This document shows positions 8,136-18,400 of a stretch of DNA of 64,000 nt, one piece after another. Each line of letters opens with the position of its first letter. Position 1 is the stretch's first letter. The translations under genes were made by a program, and so were the position numbers. This stretch comes from Xanthobacter tagetidis (GTDB taxonomy: Bacteria; Pseudomonadota; Alphaproteobacteria; Rhizobiales; Xanthobacteraceae): contig NZ_RCTF01000001.1 of assembly GCF_003667445.1 (NCBI RefSeq), forward strand, positions 310,001 to 374,000. The letters run 5' to 3'. The notes under the pieces were generated by a model. The model ran no database searches. It saw nothing but the letters and a program-made list of their open reading frames with translations, and was not told where the DNA came from.

Positions 8136-9158
8136 TCACCGCTCGGTCAGCTTCAGCTCGATGCGGCGGTTGCGGGCGCGCGCTTCGTCGGAGGTGCCGG
8201 TGTCGAGGGGCTGGAATTCGCCGAAGCCGGCGGCGATCAGGTGGCGCGGGCTCACGCCGCGGCTGATGAGATACTGCACCACGGCGATGGCGCGCGCCGC
8301 CGACAGCTCCCAGTTGGAGGGGAATTGCGCGGTGGCGATGGGCCGGTTGTCGGTGTGCCCGTCGATGCGCAGCGCCCAGTCGATGTCGGGCGGGATGTTC
8401 TTCTCCAGTTCCAGGATTGCCGAGGCGAGCTTGTCGAGCTGAGGCAGAGCCTCGGCCTTGGGCACCGCCGAGCCGGGATCGAAGAACACCTCCGACTGGA
8501 ACACGAAGCGGTCGCCCACCACGCGGATGTCCGGCCGGTTGCCGAGGATGTCGCGCAGGCGACCGAAGAATTCGGAGCGGAAGCGGGTCAGCTCCTGCAC
8601 CCGCTGGGCCAGGGCCACATTGAGGCGCCGGCCGAGGTCGGCGATCCGTGCCTGGCTCTCCTGGTCGCGCTTCTCGGAGACGCCCAGCGCCTCCTCCAGG
8701 GCCGCCATCTGCCGGCGCAGCGCGGCGATCTGCTGGTTGAGGAGGGAGATCTGGTCCGCCGCGCGGGCGGCGGCGTCGAGCCCGGCGTCGCGCTCGCGCT
8801 TGAGCGCGTCCTCGCGGCTGGCATCGGGGGCGGCCGGCGCGCTCGCCTGGGCGCGCTGGAGCGTGTCGCGCTCGGCCTGCGCCGCGTCAAGGCCAGCGCG
8901 CAGGGCGGACAGCTCGCCCTCCATATTCTGCCCGCTCGCCCGTTCCAGCGAGAGCAGCTCGGTCAGCTGGCGGATCTGCGCCTGGAGGCGCTGCATCACG
9001 TTGTCTTTGCCCGACATCTCCTGGGTCAGGAAGAACTGCGTGAGCATGAACACCGACAGCAGGAAGATGAACACCAGGAGCAGCGTGGACAAGGCGTCCA
9101 CGAACCCCGGCCAGTAGTCGATGCCGCGCTCGCGCGCGCCGCGCCGTCCGAGGGCCAT
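8136..9158 (-). CDS. MotB/OmpA-like peptidoglycan-binding protein
   Basis: 340 residues. One N-terminal membrane helix (~20-45, LSTLLLVFIFLLSVFML) is followed by a long Gln/Ala/Arg-rich coiled coil (~55-195) and a C-terminal OmpA domain (~215-335) with the peptidoglycan-contacting DGHTDNRP and LSAARAIAVVQYL motifs. This is the MotB-type stator layout. The partner MotA/TolQ/ExbB-like gene lies 3 bases upstream, so the two likely form a proton-driven complex tied to the cell wall. No flagellar or tol genes adjoin, so the task is unknown. Confidence 0.88.
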   Translation of the reverse strand: MALGRRGARERGIDYWPGFVDALSTLLLVFIFLLSVFMLTQFFLTQEMSGKDNVMQRLQAQIRQLTELLSLERASGQNMEGELSALRAGLDAAQAERDTLQRAQASAPAAPDASREDALKRERDAGLDAAARAADQISLLNQQIAALRRQMAALEEALGVSEKRDQESQARIADLGRRLNVALAQRVQELTRFRSEFFGRLRDILGNRPDIRVVGDRFVFQSEVFFDPGSAVPKAEALPQLDKLASAILELEKNIPPDIDWALRIDGHTDNRPIATAQFPSNWELSAARAIAVVQYLISRGVSPRHLIAAGFGEFQPLDTGTSDEARARNRRIELKLTER

Positions 9159-9161
9159 GGG

Positions 9162-10259
9162 TCAGCCCCTCCGCCGCGCTTCCGCCGAGGCGGCGTCGAT
9201 GCGCTCGACGAGGCGGCGCACCTCCTCCTGCTGGCTGCCCTGAGCCTCGATCATCTGCTTCAGAAGCGCCTGTTCGGAACGCATGTGGGTGACGAGGCCC
9301 TGGAGGCTCTCGGCCAGCTGCGCCATGGCGGTGGTGACGCGCTGGGAGCCGGCCTCCGTCATGGTCTTCTCCAGCCGGCCCATGGCGGCGATCAGCGGGT
9401 CCATGTCGATCGGCGACGGCGGCGGCAGAAGGGCGAAGGGCGGCGGCGCGGGCGGGCTTGCGGGCACGGCGGCCCGCTCGGCCGCGGGCGGCAGGCGCTC
9501 CGGCGCGCGCGCCGCCTCGCGGGCAGGCAACGGCGCCTGGTCGAGATCGCGCACGGTGGTGGAGAGCCAATCCTCGAGGTCGGTGTAGAAGCGGTTCTGC
9601 GCCTGGCCCGCCTGCAGGTCCAGGAAGCCCAGCACCAGCGAGCCGGACAGGCCGAACAGCGAGGACGAGAAGGCGATGCCCATGCCGCCGAGCGGCGCGG
9701 CGAGGCCGGTCTTCAGGTCCTCGAACACCGAGCCGGAATCCGGCCCCACCTGGAGCGCGCCGATCACCGAGCTGATGGAGGAGACGGTCTCCAGCAGGCC
9801 CCAGAAAGTGCCGAGCAGGCCGAGAAACACCAGAAGGCCGGTGAGGTAGCGCGCCAGCTCCCGGCTCTCGTCGAGGCGGGTGCCGATGGAATCGAGGATC
9901 GAGCGCATGGTCGCCTGCGAGATCGCCATGCGGCCGATCCTGTCGCCGAGCAGCGAGGCCATGGGCGCGAGCAGGGTCGGCGGGCGCGAGACGGCAAGTC
10001 CCGGATCGGCGAGGCGGAAGGAGTTCACCCAATCAACTTCCGGAAACAGCCGCGCCACCTGCCGGATGGCGAGGATGATGCCCACCGCCAGCACGCCGAA
10101 GATCACCCCGTTGAGCCCGGGATTGTTCATGAAGGCTTCGAGGATCTGCCGGTGCAGCACCGCGGCCAGCGCCGCGCACAGCAGCAGAAAGACGATGATG
10201 CGGACGAGGAAGATGCGGGGGGACGACACCTTCAGATATGGATCCACCACGCGCGCCAT
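9162..10259 (-). CDS. MotA/TolQ/ExbB-like inner-membrane protein
   Basis: 365 residues. Two membrane helices near the N terminus (~17-40, ~50-70) and two more at ~140-165 and ~190-215, including LGLLGTFWGLLETV, the conserved helix of the MotA/TolQ/ExbB proton-channel family. The C-terminal half is a Pro/Ala-rich linker then a helical cytoplasmic tail. It is the upstream member of a two-gene unit with the OmpA-domain protein. The order and sizes match an alphaproteobacterial pair often labelled flagellar motor protein MotA although it is distinct from the flagellar stator. Confidence 0.85.
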   Translation of the reverse strand: MARVVDPYLKVSSPRIFLVRIIVFLLLCAALAAVLHRQILEAFMNNPGLNGVIFGVLAVGIILAIRQVARLFPEVDWVNSFRLADPGLAVSRPPTLLAPMASLLGDRIGRMAISQATMRSILDSIGTRLDESRELARYLTGLLVFLGLLGTFWGLLETVSSISSVIGALQVGPDSGSVFEDLKTGLAAPLGGMGIAFSSSLFGLSGSLVLGFLDLQAGQAQNRFYTDLEDWLSTTVRDLDQAPLPAREAARAPERLPPAAERAAVPASPPAPPPFALLPPPSPIDMDPLIAAMGRLEKTMTEAGSQRVTTAMAQLAESLQGLVTHMRSEQALLKQMIEAQGSQQEEVRRLVERIDAASAEARRRG

Positions 10260-10275
10260 GGGCCTGCCCCGCTTT

Positions 10276-10313
10276 CCCTGGATTGCGATTCGCGCCCTGG
10301 ATTGCGATTCGCG
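10276..10313 (+). repeat. Perfect 19-bp tandem duplication in the 10260-10605 intergenic region
   Basis: CCCTGGATTGCGATTCGCG occurs twice without spacing (10276-10294, 10295-10313), just upstream of the MotA-like gene. The rest of the 346-base divergent interval to the kinase gene at 10606 shows no gene; it should carry both promoters. Confidence 0.7.
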
Positions 10314-10605
10314 CCGATCCGGCGATCAGCGCCGGTGAACCGCCATTCGAGGCGAAGTCGCCGCCGAATGCGCCGCCGACTATGGCACACCATACCTCAA
10401 ATGGAACCGCGCCGGGCCACAGGACGATGACATTGGCCGCTCGCGGGCGGCCCTGGCGGCCACGCTCGTGTTCCGCCGGCGCCGCCCTGCGGCCGCGCAA
10501 GCGATGCTGCGCCCCTTCAATGCCGGCGGGGGCTCCGTTACAGTCGTTTTGTGATTCGCGGGTGCCGCCGGCGCCCCCGCCGTCGAGGAAAGGATACCCG
10601 GTCTG

Positions 10606-13080
10606 ATGGCGGGGCGCATGCGGCAACCGCGCTGCCGGAACACCGGCCCGGACACCGGCCGGAACAACCGGGCCGCTCCCTCCTTCGCCGGTGGCGTCCT
10701 CGCGGCTCTTGCCGCGACACCAGCCGCCGCGGCCATCCCCGGCGTTCCCGGCGAACTCGTTTCCCAGTGGCTGCCCTGGCTCGCCGCCGGTGCCGGAGCG
10801 CTGGCCGGTCTCGGCGCGCTTGGCGTGCGCCGCAAGAGCCGGCAGGTGCAAGCGCGGGCCGAGGCGCAGGCGCGTGCGGACGCCGCCGCCGCGGCGCGCG
10901 CCCGGGCCCAGCTCCGCACGCTCAAGGCCCTGCTCTCGGGCGACGCGCCCCACGCCGTGGTGTGGTCGGCACGGGACGAGGCGCCCGAAGGCCTCGGCTT
11001 GCCGGAACCGTCCTTCGCCTCCCTCCTCGGACCCGAGGGCGCGGCGGAGGCGGACGCGGTCCTCGCGGCCCTGCGCGCCGCGGCCGATCCGACCCATGTC
11101 GCGCGCACCCTCGCGGCGGCGGACGGCCGCGGCCTGATGCTGGAGGGCCACGCGCTCGGCGGGGCCGGCATGCTGCTGCTGCGCGGCCTCGCCCATGCCG
11201 ATGCCGGCCCGTCCGACCCGGCGCTGGAGATGCTGCTCGACGTGGTGCCCACGCCGGTCTGGCAGCGCCGCCCGGACGGCACGCTGGCCTACGGCAACGC
11301 GGCCTTCCTGCGCACGGCCGGCGCCGCCACGCTCGACGAGGCGCGGAACGCCGGCCTCGACCTGCTCGACGCCAAGGCCCGCGCCGCGGCCGTCGAGGCG
11401 ACACGGGACACGAGCGTTTTCCGCGGCCGGGTGAAGGTGGTGGCGGAAGGCCGGCGCTGCCAGTTCGACGTGGTGGAGATGTCCGGTCCGTTCGGCACCG
11501 CGGGCTGCGCCATCGACGTGACCGAGGCGGAGGCCGCCCGCGCCGAGACCGCGCGCACCATCGCCGCGCACCGCCGCACGCTCGACCAGCTGACCACGGC
11601 GGTGGCGATCTTCGGCCCTGACGCCCGCCTCGTATTCCACAACGCCGCCTATGAGCGCCTGTTCGACCTGCCCCCCGCCTTCCTCGACCAGCGGCCCTCG
11701 GACGGCGAGATTCTGGAGGATCTGAGGGTCCGGCGGAAGGTGCCGGAGCAGGCGAACTTCCGCGCCTGGCGCGCCGAGCTGAAGGACGCCTACCGCGCCA
11801 TCGAGCCGATCAACGACTTCTGGCACCTGCCCGGCGGACAGATGCTGCGCGTGGTCATCACCCCCAACGCCGAGGGCGGCGTCACCTATCTGTTCGACGA
11901 CCTTTCCGAGCACATGGCGCTGGAGAGCCGCTACAACAGCCTCATCCGCATCCAGGGCGAGACCCTCGACGGCCTCGCGGAAGCCGTGGCGGTGTTCGGC
12001 TCGGACGGGCGGCTCGACCTCTACAACGTGGCGTTCATGACGCTCTGGTCGCTGGATGCCCAGGTGCTGGGGGACAAGCCCCACATCGACGCGGTGGCCG
12101 CTTTGTGCCGGCCGCTGCACGGGGAGAGCCAGGCCTTCTCGCGCATTCGCGGCGTCGTCACGGCCATCGAGCGGCGCGAGCCGCTGAGCTTCCGCATCGA
12201 GCGCCCCGATGCCCGCGTGCTGGACGGCAGCGCCCAGCCGCTGCCGGACGGCGGCACCATGGTCACCTTCCGCGACGTGACCGACAGCGCGCAGATCGAG
12301 CGCGCCCGCGCCGAGCGCGAGCGGGCGCTGGTGGAGCGCAACGAGGCGCTGGAGGCGGCGGACAAGCTGAAGAATGCCTTCGTCGGCCACGTCTCCTACC
12401 ACCTGCGCACGCCGCTCAACACGCTGGTGGGCTATGCCGACATGCTGCGCGAGGGCATCGCCGGCCCGCTCAGCACGCGCCAGCGCGACTATCTCGACCA
12501 CATGCGCCAGTCCTCGGACGCGCTGCGGGCGCTGATCGACGATTTGATCGACCTCGCCGCCATCGATGCCGGAGCCATGGAGCTGGACTTCGCCGAGGTG
12601 GACGTGGCCGAGGCCCTTGCCGGCGCCGCCGATGCGGTGAGCGGGCTCGCGGCTGAGGCCAAGGTGCGCCTCGTGGTGACGGCGCCCGCCGACGCCGGCC
12701 GCTTCACGGCCGATGCCCGGCGCGTGCGCCAGATCCTGTTCAACCTGCTCTCCAACGCCATCGCCGTCTCGCCCGAGGGCGCGGCCGTGACGCTCGCCGC
12801 CGAGCGCCGGCCGGACGGCCTCGTGCTCAGCGTGCGCGACGAGGGGCCGGGCGTGCCGTCCGAGGTGGCGAAGACGCTCTTCGACCGCTTCGAGAGCCGC
12901 AGCGCCGGTCCGCGCCACCGGGGGGTGGGGCTGGGCCTCGCCATCGTGCGCTCGTTCGTGGAACTGCACGGCGGAGCGGTCAGCGTGAAGGCCGCGGGCG
13001 GGCGCGGCACGCTCGCCACCTGCCTGTTTCCCGATCGCGGCGCGCTGCGCACCGACACCGCGGGAGAGGCGGCGGAATGA
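10606..13080 (+). CDS. divL: DivL-like PAS sensor pseudo-histidine kinase
   Basis: 824 residues. An N-terminal signal-like or membrane segment (~27-75) is followed by PAS-type regions (~200-310, 320-430, 440-560), a DHp helix pair (~585-650) and a HATPase domain (~690-815; NLLSNAI, DEGPGVP, GVGLGLAI). In the DHp motif the phospho-accepting histidine of VSHELRTPL is tyrosine: VSYHLRTPL, Tyr598 (codon 12397-12399). That replacement is the hallmark of Caulobacter DivL, the cell-cycle regulator that controls CckA together with DivK. As in Caulobacter, tsaE follows at once (4-base overlap). Orthology is inferred from these two facts. Confidence 0.85.
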   Translation: MAGRMRQPRCRNTGPDTGRNNRAAPSFAGGVLAALAATPAAAAIPGVPGELVSQWLPWLAAGAGALAGLGALGVRRKSRQVQARAEAQARADAAAAARARAQLRTLKALLSGDAPHAVVWSARDEAPEGLGLPEPSFASLLGPEGAAEADAVLAALRAAADPTHVARTLAAADGRGLMLEGHALGGAGMLLLRGLAHADAGPSDPALEMLLDVVPTPVWQRRPDGTLAYGNAAFLRTAGAATLDEARNAGLDLLDAKARAAAVEATRDTSVFRGRVKVVAEGRRCQFDVVEMSGPFGTAGCAIDVTEAEAARAETARTIAAHRRTLDQLTTAVAIFGPDARLVFHNAAYERLFDLPPAFLDQRPSDGEILEDLRVRRKVPEQANFRAWRAELKDAYRAIEPINDFWHLPGGQMLRVVITPNAEGGVTYLFDDLSEHMALESRYNSLIRIQGETLDGLAEAVAVFGSDGRLDLYNVAFMTLWSLDAQVLGDKPHIDAVAALCRPLHGESQAFSRIRGVVTAIERREPLSFRIERPDARVLDGSAQPLPDGGTMVTFRDVTDSAQIERARAERERALVERNEALEAADKLKNAFVGHVSYHLRTPLNTLVGYADMLREGIAGPLSTRQRDYLDHMRQSSDALRALIDDLIDLAAIDAGAMELDFAEVDVAEALAGAADAVSGLAAEAKVRLVVTAPADAGRFTADARRVRQILFNLLSNAIAVSPEGAAVTLAAERRPDGLVLSVRDEGPGVPSEVAKTLFDRFESRSAGPRHRGVGLGLAIVRSFVELHGGAVSVKAAGGRGTLATCLFPDRGALRTDTAGEAAE

Positions 13081-14678
13081 GCATGCGCTTCCACCGTGTC
13101 CAAGGCCGGCCCAACGCATTCGAGGTGGACCTGCCGGACCTTCCGGCGGTCGCCCGCCTGGGCGAGGCCCTCGCCGCCTGGTTCGGGGTGAAGGACACGC
13201 TCACGCTCTCCGGCGACCTCGGCGCCGGCAAGACGGAGCTGGCGCGGGCCATCGTGCGCGCATTCGCGGGCGAGCGCTTCCTGGAGGTCCCGAGCCCGAC
13301 CTTCCCGATCATCCTCAGCTACGACCTGCCGCGCGGCCGCTTGGTGCATGCCGACCTCTACCGCATCTCGTCGGACGAGGAGCTGGACGAGATCGGCTGG
13401 GACGAGATCGGCGACGATGCCTTTCTCCTGGTGGAATGGTCCGACCGCGCTGGCGGCCGGCTGGCGCCCGAGCGGCTCGACATCGCCCTCGTGCCGGCGC
13501 TCGATCTCGGTCCGGAGGCGCGGCGGGCGCACCTCACCGGACATGGCGCCTTCGGCGAGCGCCTGCACCGGCTCGCCATCGCCGACGAACTGGTGCAGGC
13601 GAGCGGCTTCGGCGCGGCCGACTGGCGCTTCCTGCAGGGCGACGCCTCGGCGCGCTCCTACACCCGGCTGGTGCTGCCGGACCGCAGCGCCATCCTCATG
13701 AACGCCCCCCAGCGGCCGGACGGCCCGCCGGTGGCGCGCGGCCTGTCCTACAGCCGGCTGGTCCACCTGGCCGAGGACGTGAAGCCGTTCGTCGCCATGG
13801 ACCGAGCGCTGATCGCCCAGGGCCTTTCCGCGCCCGCCATGGAAGCGGCGGACCTCGATGCCGGGCTGCTGGTGATCGAGGACCTCGGGCGCACAGGCGT
13901 TGTGGCCGGCACCCCGCCCGCGCCCATCAAGGAGCGCTACGAGGCCGCCATCGAGCTCCTGGCGGAGCTGCACGGGCGGGTCCTGCCCGACCTGCTGCCT
14001 GTGGCGCCGCGCATCGACCATGCGCTCGCGTCCTATGACAAGGACGCCTTCCTCGCCGAGCTGGACCTGATGCTCGACTGGTACCTGCCCGCCCGCGGCA
14101 TGCCGGCGGACGCGGTGGTGCGCGAGGAATTCCGCCTGCTCTGGCGCAACACGCTGTCACCGGTTCTGGCCGAGCCGAAGACCTGGGTGCTGCGCGACTA
14201 CCACTCCCCGAACCTGATCTGGATGGACGAGCGCGAGGGCCTGCGCAAGGTGGGCCTGATCGACTTCCAGGACGCGGTGCTCGGTCCGGCCGCCTATGAC
14301 GTGGTCTCCCTCACGCAGGACGCGCGCGTCGACGTGCCCGAGGCGCTGGAACTGCATCTCGTCAGCCACTACGTGAAGCAGCGCCGCGCCCAGGACCCCA
14401 ACTTCGACACCCGCGGCTTCGCCCGCTCCTACGCCACCATGGGGGCGCAGCGGGCGAGCAAGATCCTCGGCATCTTCACCCGGCTTGATCGGCGCGACGG
14501 GAAGCCCCATTACCTGAAGCACCTGCCGCGCATCCGGCGCTATCTGGCGCGCAGCCTCGGCCACCCGGAGCTCAGGTCGCTGAAGACCTGGTACGAGGCC
14601 GTGCTGCCCGCGAAGGACCTCGCCCGGAACGGCGGCGAGGACGGCACGAGCGACAAAGGCAAAGACCCGAGCCAGTGA
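13077..14678 (+). CDS. TsaE-AmgK fusion: tRNA t6A ATPase joined to a sugar kinase
   Basis: 533 residues. The first ~150 are TsaE, the ATPase of tRNA threonylcarbamoyladenosine synthesis (P-loop SGDLGAGKTELAR, SPTFPIILSY, HADLYRI, LVEWSDR). From ~185 to 515 the protein is an aminoglycoside-phosphotransferase-fold kinase (LRDYHSPNLIW catalytic loop, LIDFQDAVLGP metal-binding loop) like AmgK, which phosphorylates N-acetylmuramic acid/GlcNAc at C1 in cell-wall recycling. The next gene is the matching nucleotidyltransferase murU. ATG overlaps the divL stop by four bases (ATGA). The fusion is recalled as present in some alphaproteobacteria. Confidence 0.88.
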   Translation: MSMRFHRVQGRPNAFEVDLPDLPAVARLGEALAAWFGVKDTLTLSGDLGAGKTELARAIVRAFAGERFLEVPSPTFPIILSYDLPRGRLVHADLYRISSDEELDEIGWDEIGDDAFLLVEWSDRAGGRLAPERLDIALVPALDLGPEARRAHLTGHGAFGERLHRLAIADELVQASGFGAADWRFLQGDASARSYTRLVLPDRSAILMNAPQRPDGPPVARGLSYSRLVHLAEDVKPFVAMDRALIAQGLSAPAMEAADLDAGLLVIEDLGRTGVVAGTPPAPIKERYEAAIELLAELHGRVLPDLLPVAPRIDHALASYDKDAFLAELDLMLDWYLPARGMPADAVVREEFRLLWRNTLSPVLAEPKTWVLRDYHSPNLIWMDEREGLRKVGLIDFQDAVLGPAAYDVVSLTQDARVDVPEALELHLVSHYVKQRRAQDPNFDTRGFARSYATMGAQRASKILGIFTRLDRRDGKPHYLKHLPRIRRYLARSLGHPELRSLKTWYEAVLPAKDLARNGGEDGTSDKGKDPSQ

Positions 14679-14691
14679 GGGACCCCATCCC

Positions 14692-15414
14692 GTGACGCGC
14701 ATCGAAACCGCCATGGTGCTCGCCGCCGGCCTCGGCACGCGGATGCGCCCGCTCACCGACACCGTGCCGAAGCCGCTGCTGAAGGTCGCCGGGCGCGCCC
14801 TGCTCGACCGCGTGCTCGACCGCGTCGCCGAGGCCGGCATCGGCACCGCCATCGTCAACGTGCACCACCATGCGGACCTGATGGAGGCCCACCTCGCGGC
14901 CCGCCAGGGACCGCCGCGTATCGTCGTCTCGGACGAGCGCGACGCGCTGCTGGAGACCGGCGGCGGGGTGGTGCGGGCTTTGCCGCGGATCGGCGACAGG
15001 CCGTTCCTGTCCATCAATTCCGACACCATCTGGATCGAGGGCCTCAAGCCCAACATCCCGCGCCTCGCCGAGACCTTCGACCCCGCGCGCATGGACGCGC
15101 TGCTGCTGGTGGCCGCGAGCGCGCTCTCCATCGGCTATGATGGGCTCGGCGACTTCACCATGGACACTGACGGCCGTCTGACGCGGCGCGGCGAGCGCAT
15201 GGTCTCGCCCTTCGTCTATGCGGGCGCCGCGGTGCTGGCGCCGAAGCTGTTCGAGGGCCTCGCGGAAGAGCGCTTCTCGCTCAACCGCGTGTTCGACGCC
15301 GCCGCCGCGGCCGGCCGCCTGTGCGGGATCCGCCTCGAAGGGATATGGATGCACGTGGGCACGCCCGATGCCATCGCCCTCGCCGAGGAGGCGATCCGGC
15401 GCTCCAGCGACTGA
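14692..15414 (+). CDS. murU: MurNAc-1-phosphate uridylyltransferase MurU
   Basis: 240 residues from GTG 14692. The N terminus holds the nucleotidyltransferase signature AAGLGTRMRPLTDTVPKPLL, and SINSDTIW contains the metal-binding aspartate. MurU makes UDP-MurNAc from MurNAc-1-P and so bypasses de novo, fosfomycin-sensitive synthesis. Placement 13 bases after the AmgK-containing fusion supports this choice over a mannose- or glucose-1-P enzyme, since AmgK-MurU is a known two-step recycling pair. Confidence 0.85.
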   Translation: MTRIETAMVLAAGLGTRMRPLTDTVPKPLLKVAGRALLDRVLDRVAEAGIGTAIVNVHHHADLMEAHLAARQGPPRIVVSDERDALLETGGGVVRALPRIGDRPFLSINSDTIWIEGLKPNIPRLAETFDPARMDALLLVAASALSIGYDGLGDFTMDTDGRLTRRGERMVSPFVYAGAAVLAPKLFEGLAEERFSLNRVFDAAAAAGRLCGIRLEGIWMHVGTPDAIALAEEAIRRSSD

Positions 15415-15427
15415 GCAAAACGCGCCG

Positions 15428-18400
15428 ATGCCCCGGGTCCTGACCCTTCCCCCCTCCGCCGCCTTCCTGCCCGCCTTGGCGCAGGGGCTTATGGACGGCG
15501 CCGTGGTGGAGGGCTTCGCCCCGCGCGGCGATCCGCTGGCGCTCGCCGGCGCCACCGTCTTCCTGCCCACCCGGCGCGCCTGCCGCGCCTTCGCCGACGC
15601 GCTGCTGGAGGCCTCCGGCCGCGAGGGGCTGCTGCTGCCGCGCATCGTGCCGCTCGGCGACGTGGACGAGGATGCCCTCGCCTTCTCCGAGGACGCGCCG
15701 CTGCTCGCCGCGCCCCATGCCATGAACCCCACGGCGCGGCGCATCGCGCTGGCGGCGCTGGTGGCACGCTGGCGCGCGGCGCTGGCAGCGGGGGCCGGGC
15801 AGGCGGCGGTGGCGGCCGGCCCGTCGGCGACCTTCGCGCTCGCCGACGCGCTGGCGCACCTGTTCGACGACCTCACCACCGCCGGCATCGGCCCGGAGCG
15901 CCTGAAGGGCCTGGTGCCGCGCGAGCACGACCCCTATTTCGAACTAAGCCTCGACTTCCTGCGCATCGCCCGCGCCGGCCTCACAGCCCATCTCGCCGAG
16001 ACCGGACAGGTCGAGCCGGCCCAGCGGCGCGACGCGCTGGTGGAGGCCGAGACGGCGCGCCTTCGGGCGCTGGGCGCACAGGCCGGCCCGGTGATCGCCG
16101 CCGGCTCCACCGGCTCGCTGCCCGCCACCGCGCGGCTGCTGAAGACCATCTCGCGCCTGCCGCTCGGCGCCGTGGTGCTGCCGGGCCTCGACCAGATGGC
16201 TGAGGATGCCGCCTTCGACCGGCTCGCCAAGCCGGACGACGGCGCGCCGGACCATCCGCAATACGGCCTCGCGCGCCTGCTGAGCTTCCTGGAGGTGGCG
16301 CGGCGCGACGTGATTGCGCTCGCCCCGCCGGCCCGCCCCGCGCGCGAACGCCTCGCCAGCGAGGCGCTGCGCCAGGCGGAAACCTCCGACGCCTGGGCGA
16401 GCCTCGACGCCCGCCTGCCGCCGGAGGCGCGCGCCGACGCCATGGCCGGCGTCAGCGTGGTGGAGGCGCAGGACCCGCGCGAGGAGGCGCTCGCCATCGC
16501 CCTCCTGCTGCGCGACGCCCTGGAGCGGCCAGGCGCAAGCGCCGCCCTCGTCACCCCGGACCGCGACCTCGCCCGCAGGGTCGCGGCGGAGCTGGAGCGG
16601 TTCGGCGTCAGCGTGGACGATTCCGCCGGCACCCCGCTCTCGGAGACCGGCATGGGCCGGCTCGCCAGGCTCGCCACAGCGGCGGCGGCGACGGACCTGG
16701 CGCCGGTGACGCTGTTCGCCCTTCTGTCCCATCCGCGCGCCACGCTCGGGCTCGATCCGGACGCGAAGGCCGAGGCGCTCGCGGCGCTGGAGCTGGCGGT
16801 TCTGCGCGGCCCGCGGCCGAGCCCCGGCGCGTCCGGCCTGCTGGCGGCGCTCGACGCCTTCGACCGGACCGCGCTCCATCCGCGCGACCCGCGCCGCCGG
16901 GTGAGCGCGCCCCGCCTCGCGGCCGCACAGGATCTCGCGCACCGCCTCGCCGCCGCCCTGGCGCCGCTGCTGGCGCTCGCGGGGCGCACGCCGCGTCCGT
17001 TCCCCGATCTGGTCGCCGCCCACCGCGCGGCGGTGGAGGCGCTCGCCGGCCCGCTGGACCGGGATGCCGACGACCCGGCCGAGGCCGCCCTCGCCGCCGC
17101 CTTCACCGAGATCGGCGACGGCGCGGCGCACGGGCCGGACCTGACCCTGTCGGACTATGCCGACGCCGTCGTCACCCTCTTCGGCGACGCCATGGTGCGC
17201 CCGCTGGCCCGCGGACCGGAACGCCTGCGCATCCTCGGCCCGCTGGAAGCGCGCCTGCTCGCCTTCGACCGCATGATCCTCGGCGGGCTGGTGGAAGGCA
17301 CCTGGCCGGCTTTGCCGGAGACCGACCCCTGGCTTAGCCGCCCCATGCGCGCCGAACTGGGGCTCGATTTGCCGGAGCGGCGCATCGGCCTTTCGGCGCA
17401 CGACTTCGCCCAGGGCTTCGCCGCGACGGAGGTGGTGCTCACCTATGCGGCGAAGGTGGGCGGCGCGCAGAGCGTGCCCTCGCGCTTCGTGCAGCGCCTT
17501 CGCACGGTCGCCGGCCCGGCGCTGTGGCAGGAGGCCGCCGTACGGGGTGGGTACTGGCGCGCGGCCGCGGCCGGACTGGACGTGGCGCCGGCGGTGCCGC
17601 GCCTCGCGCGGCCCGCCCCGGTCCCGCCGCTCGCGCTGAGGCCACGCCGGCTGACCGTGACAGAGATCGAGACGCTGCTGCGCGACCCCTATTCCATCTA
17701 TGCCCGCCACGTGCTCGGCCTTGCCCCCCTCGATCCGCTGGATGCCGCGCCGGGCGGCGCCGAGCGCGGCAGCGCGCTGCACGCGGCGGTGGGCCAGTTC
17801 GCCCGCGACTTTCCCCACGAGCTGCCGCCCGATGCGCTCGAACGCCTCATGGACTACGGCCGCGAGGCGTTCCGCCCGCTGGAGGCGTTCGCCGCCGAGC
17901 ATGCGCTGTGGTGGGCCCGCTTCGAGCGCGCCGCGGCCTTCCTGGTGGCGCTGGAGCGCGAGCGCCGGCCGGCGCTCGACCGGGTGGTGGCGGAGACCTC
18001 CGGCACGCTCACGCTCGATCTGCCCGCCGGACCGTTCGAGCTCGCCGCCCGCGCCGACCGCATCGAGCTGCGCACCGACGGGCGCGCCGACATCCTCGAC
18101 TTCAAGACCGGCACCGCCCCCACCGCCCGGCAGGCGGCCTCCCTCTCGCCCCAGCTGCCCCTGGAGGCGGCCATGGTGCGCAAGGGCGCCTTCAAGGAAG
18201 TGCCGGCCGCCGAGGTGGGCGAACTTTCTTATGTCGAACTGAAGGGCGGCGCGACGGGCGGGGAGGTGAAGCCGATCACCGGCAAGAGAAGCGCCACGGA
18301 GCTGTCGGACGACGCCCTTGCCGGCCTGACGAGCCTGCTCGCCGCGTTCGACGATCCGGCGCAGGGCTATCGCTCGCTGGCGGCGCCCCAGTGGCGCGGG

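Noticed and set aside
10033..13119. 1028-residue minus-strand frame opposite divL
   Set aside because: Low-complexity composition and no domains; it is antisense to a clear kinase gene.
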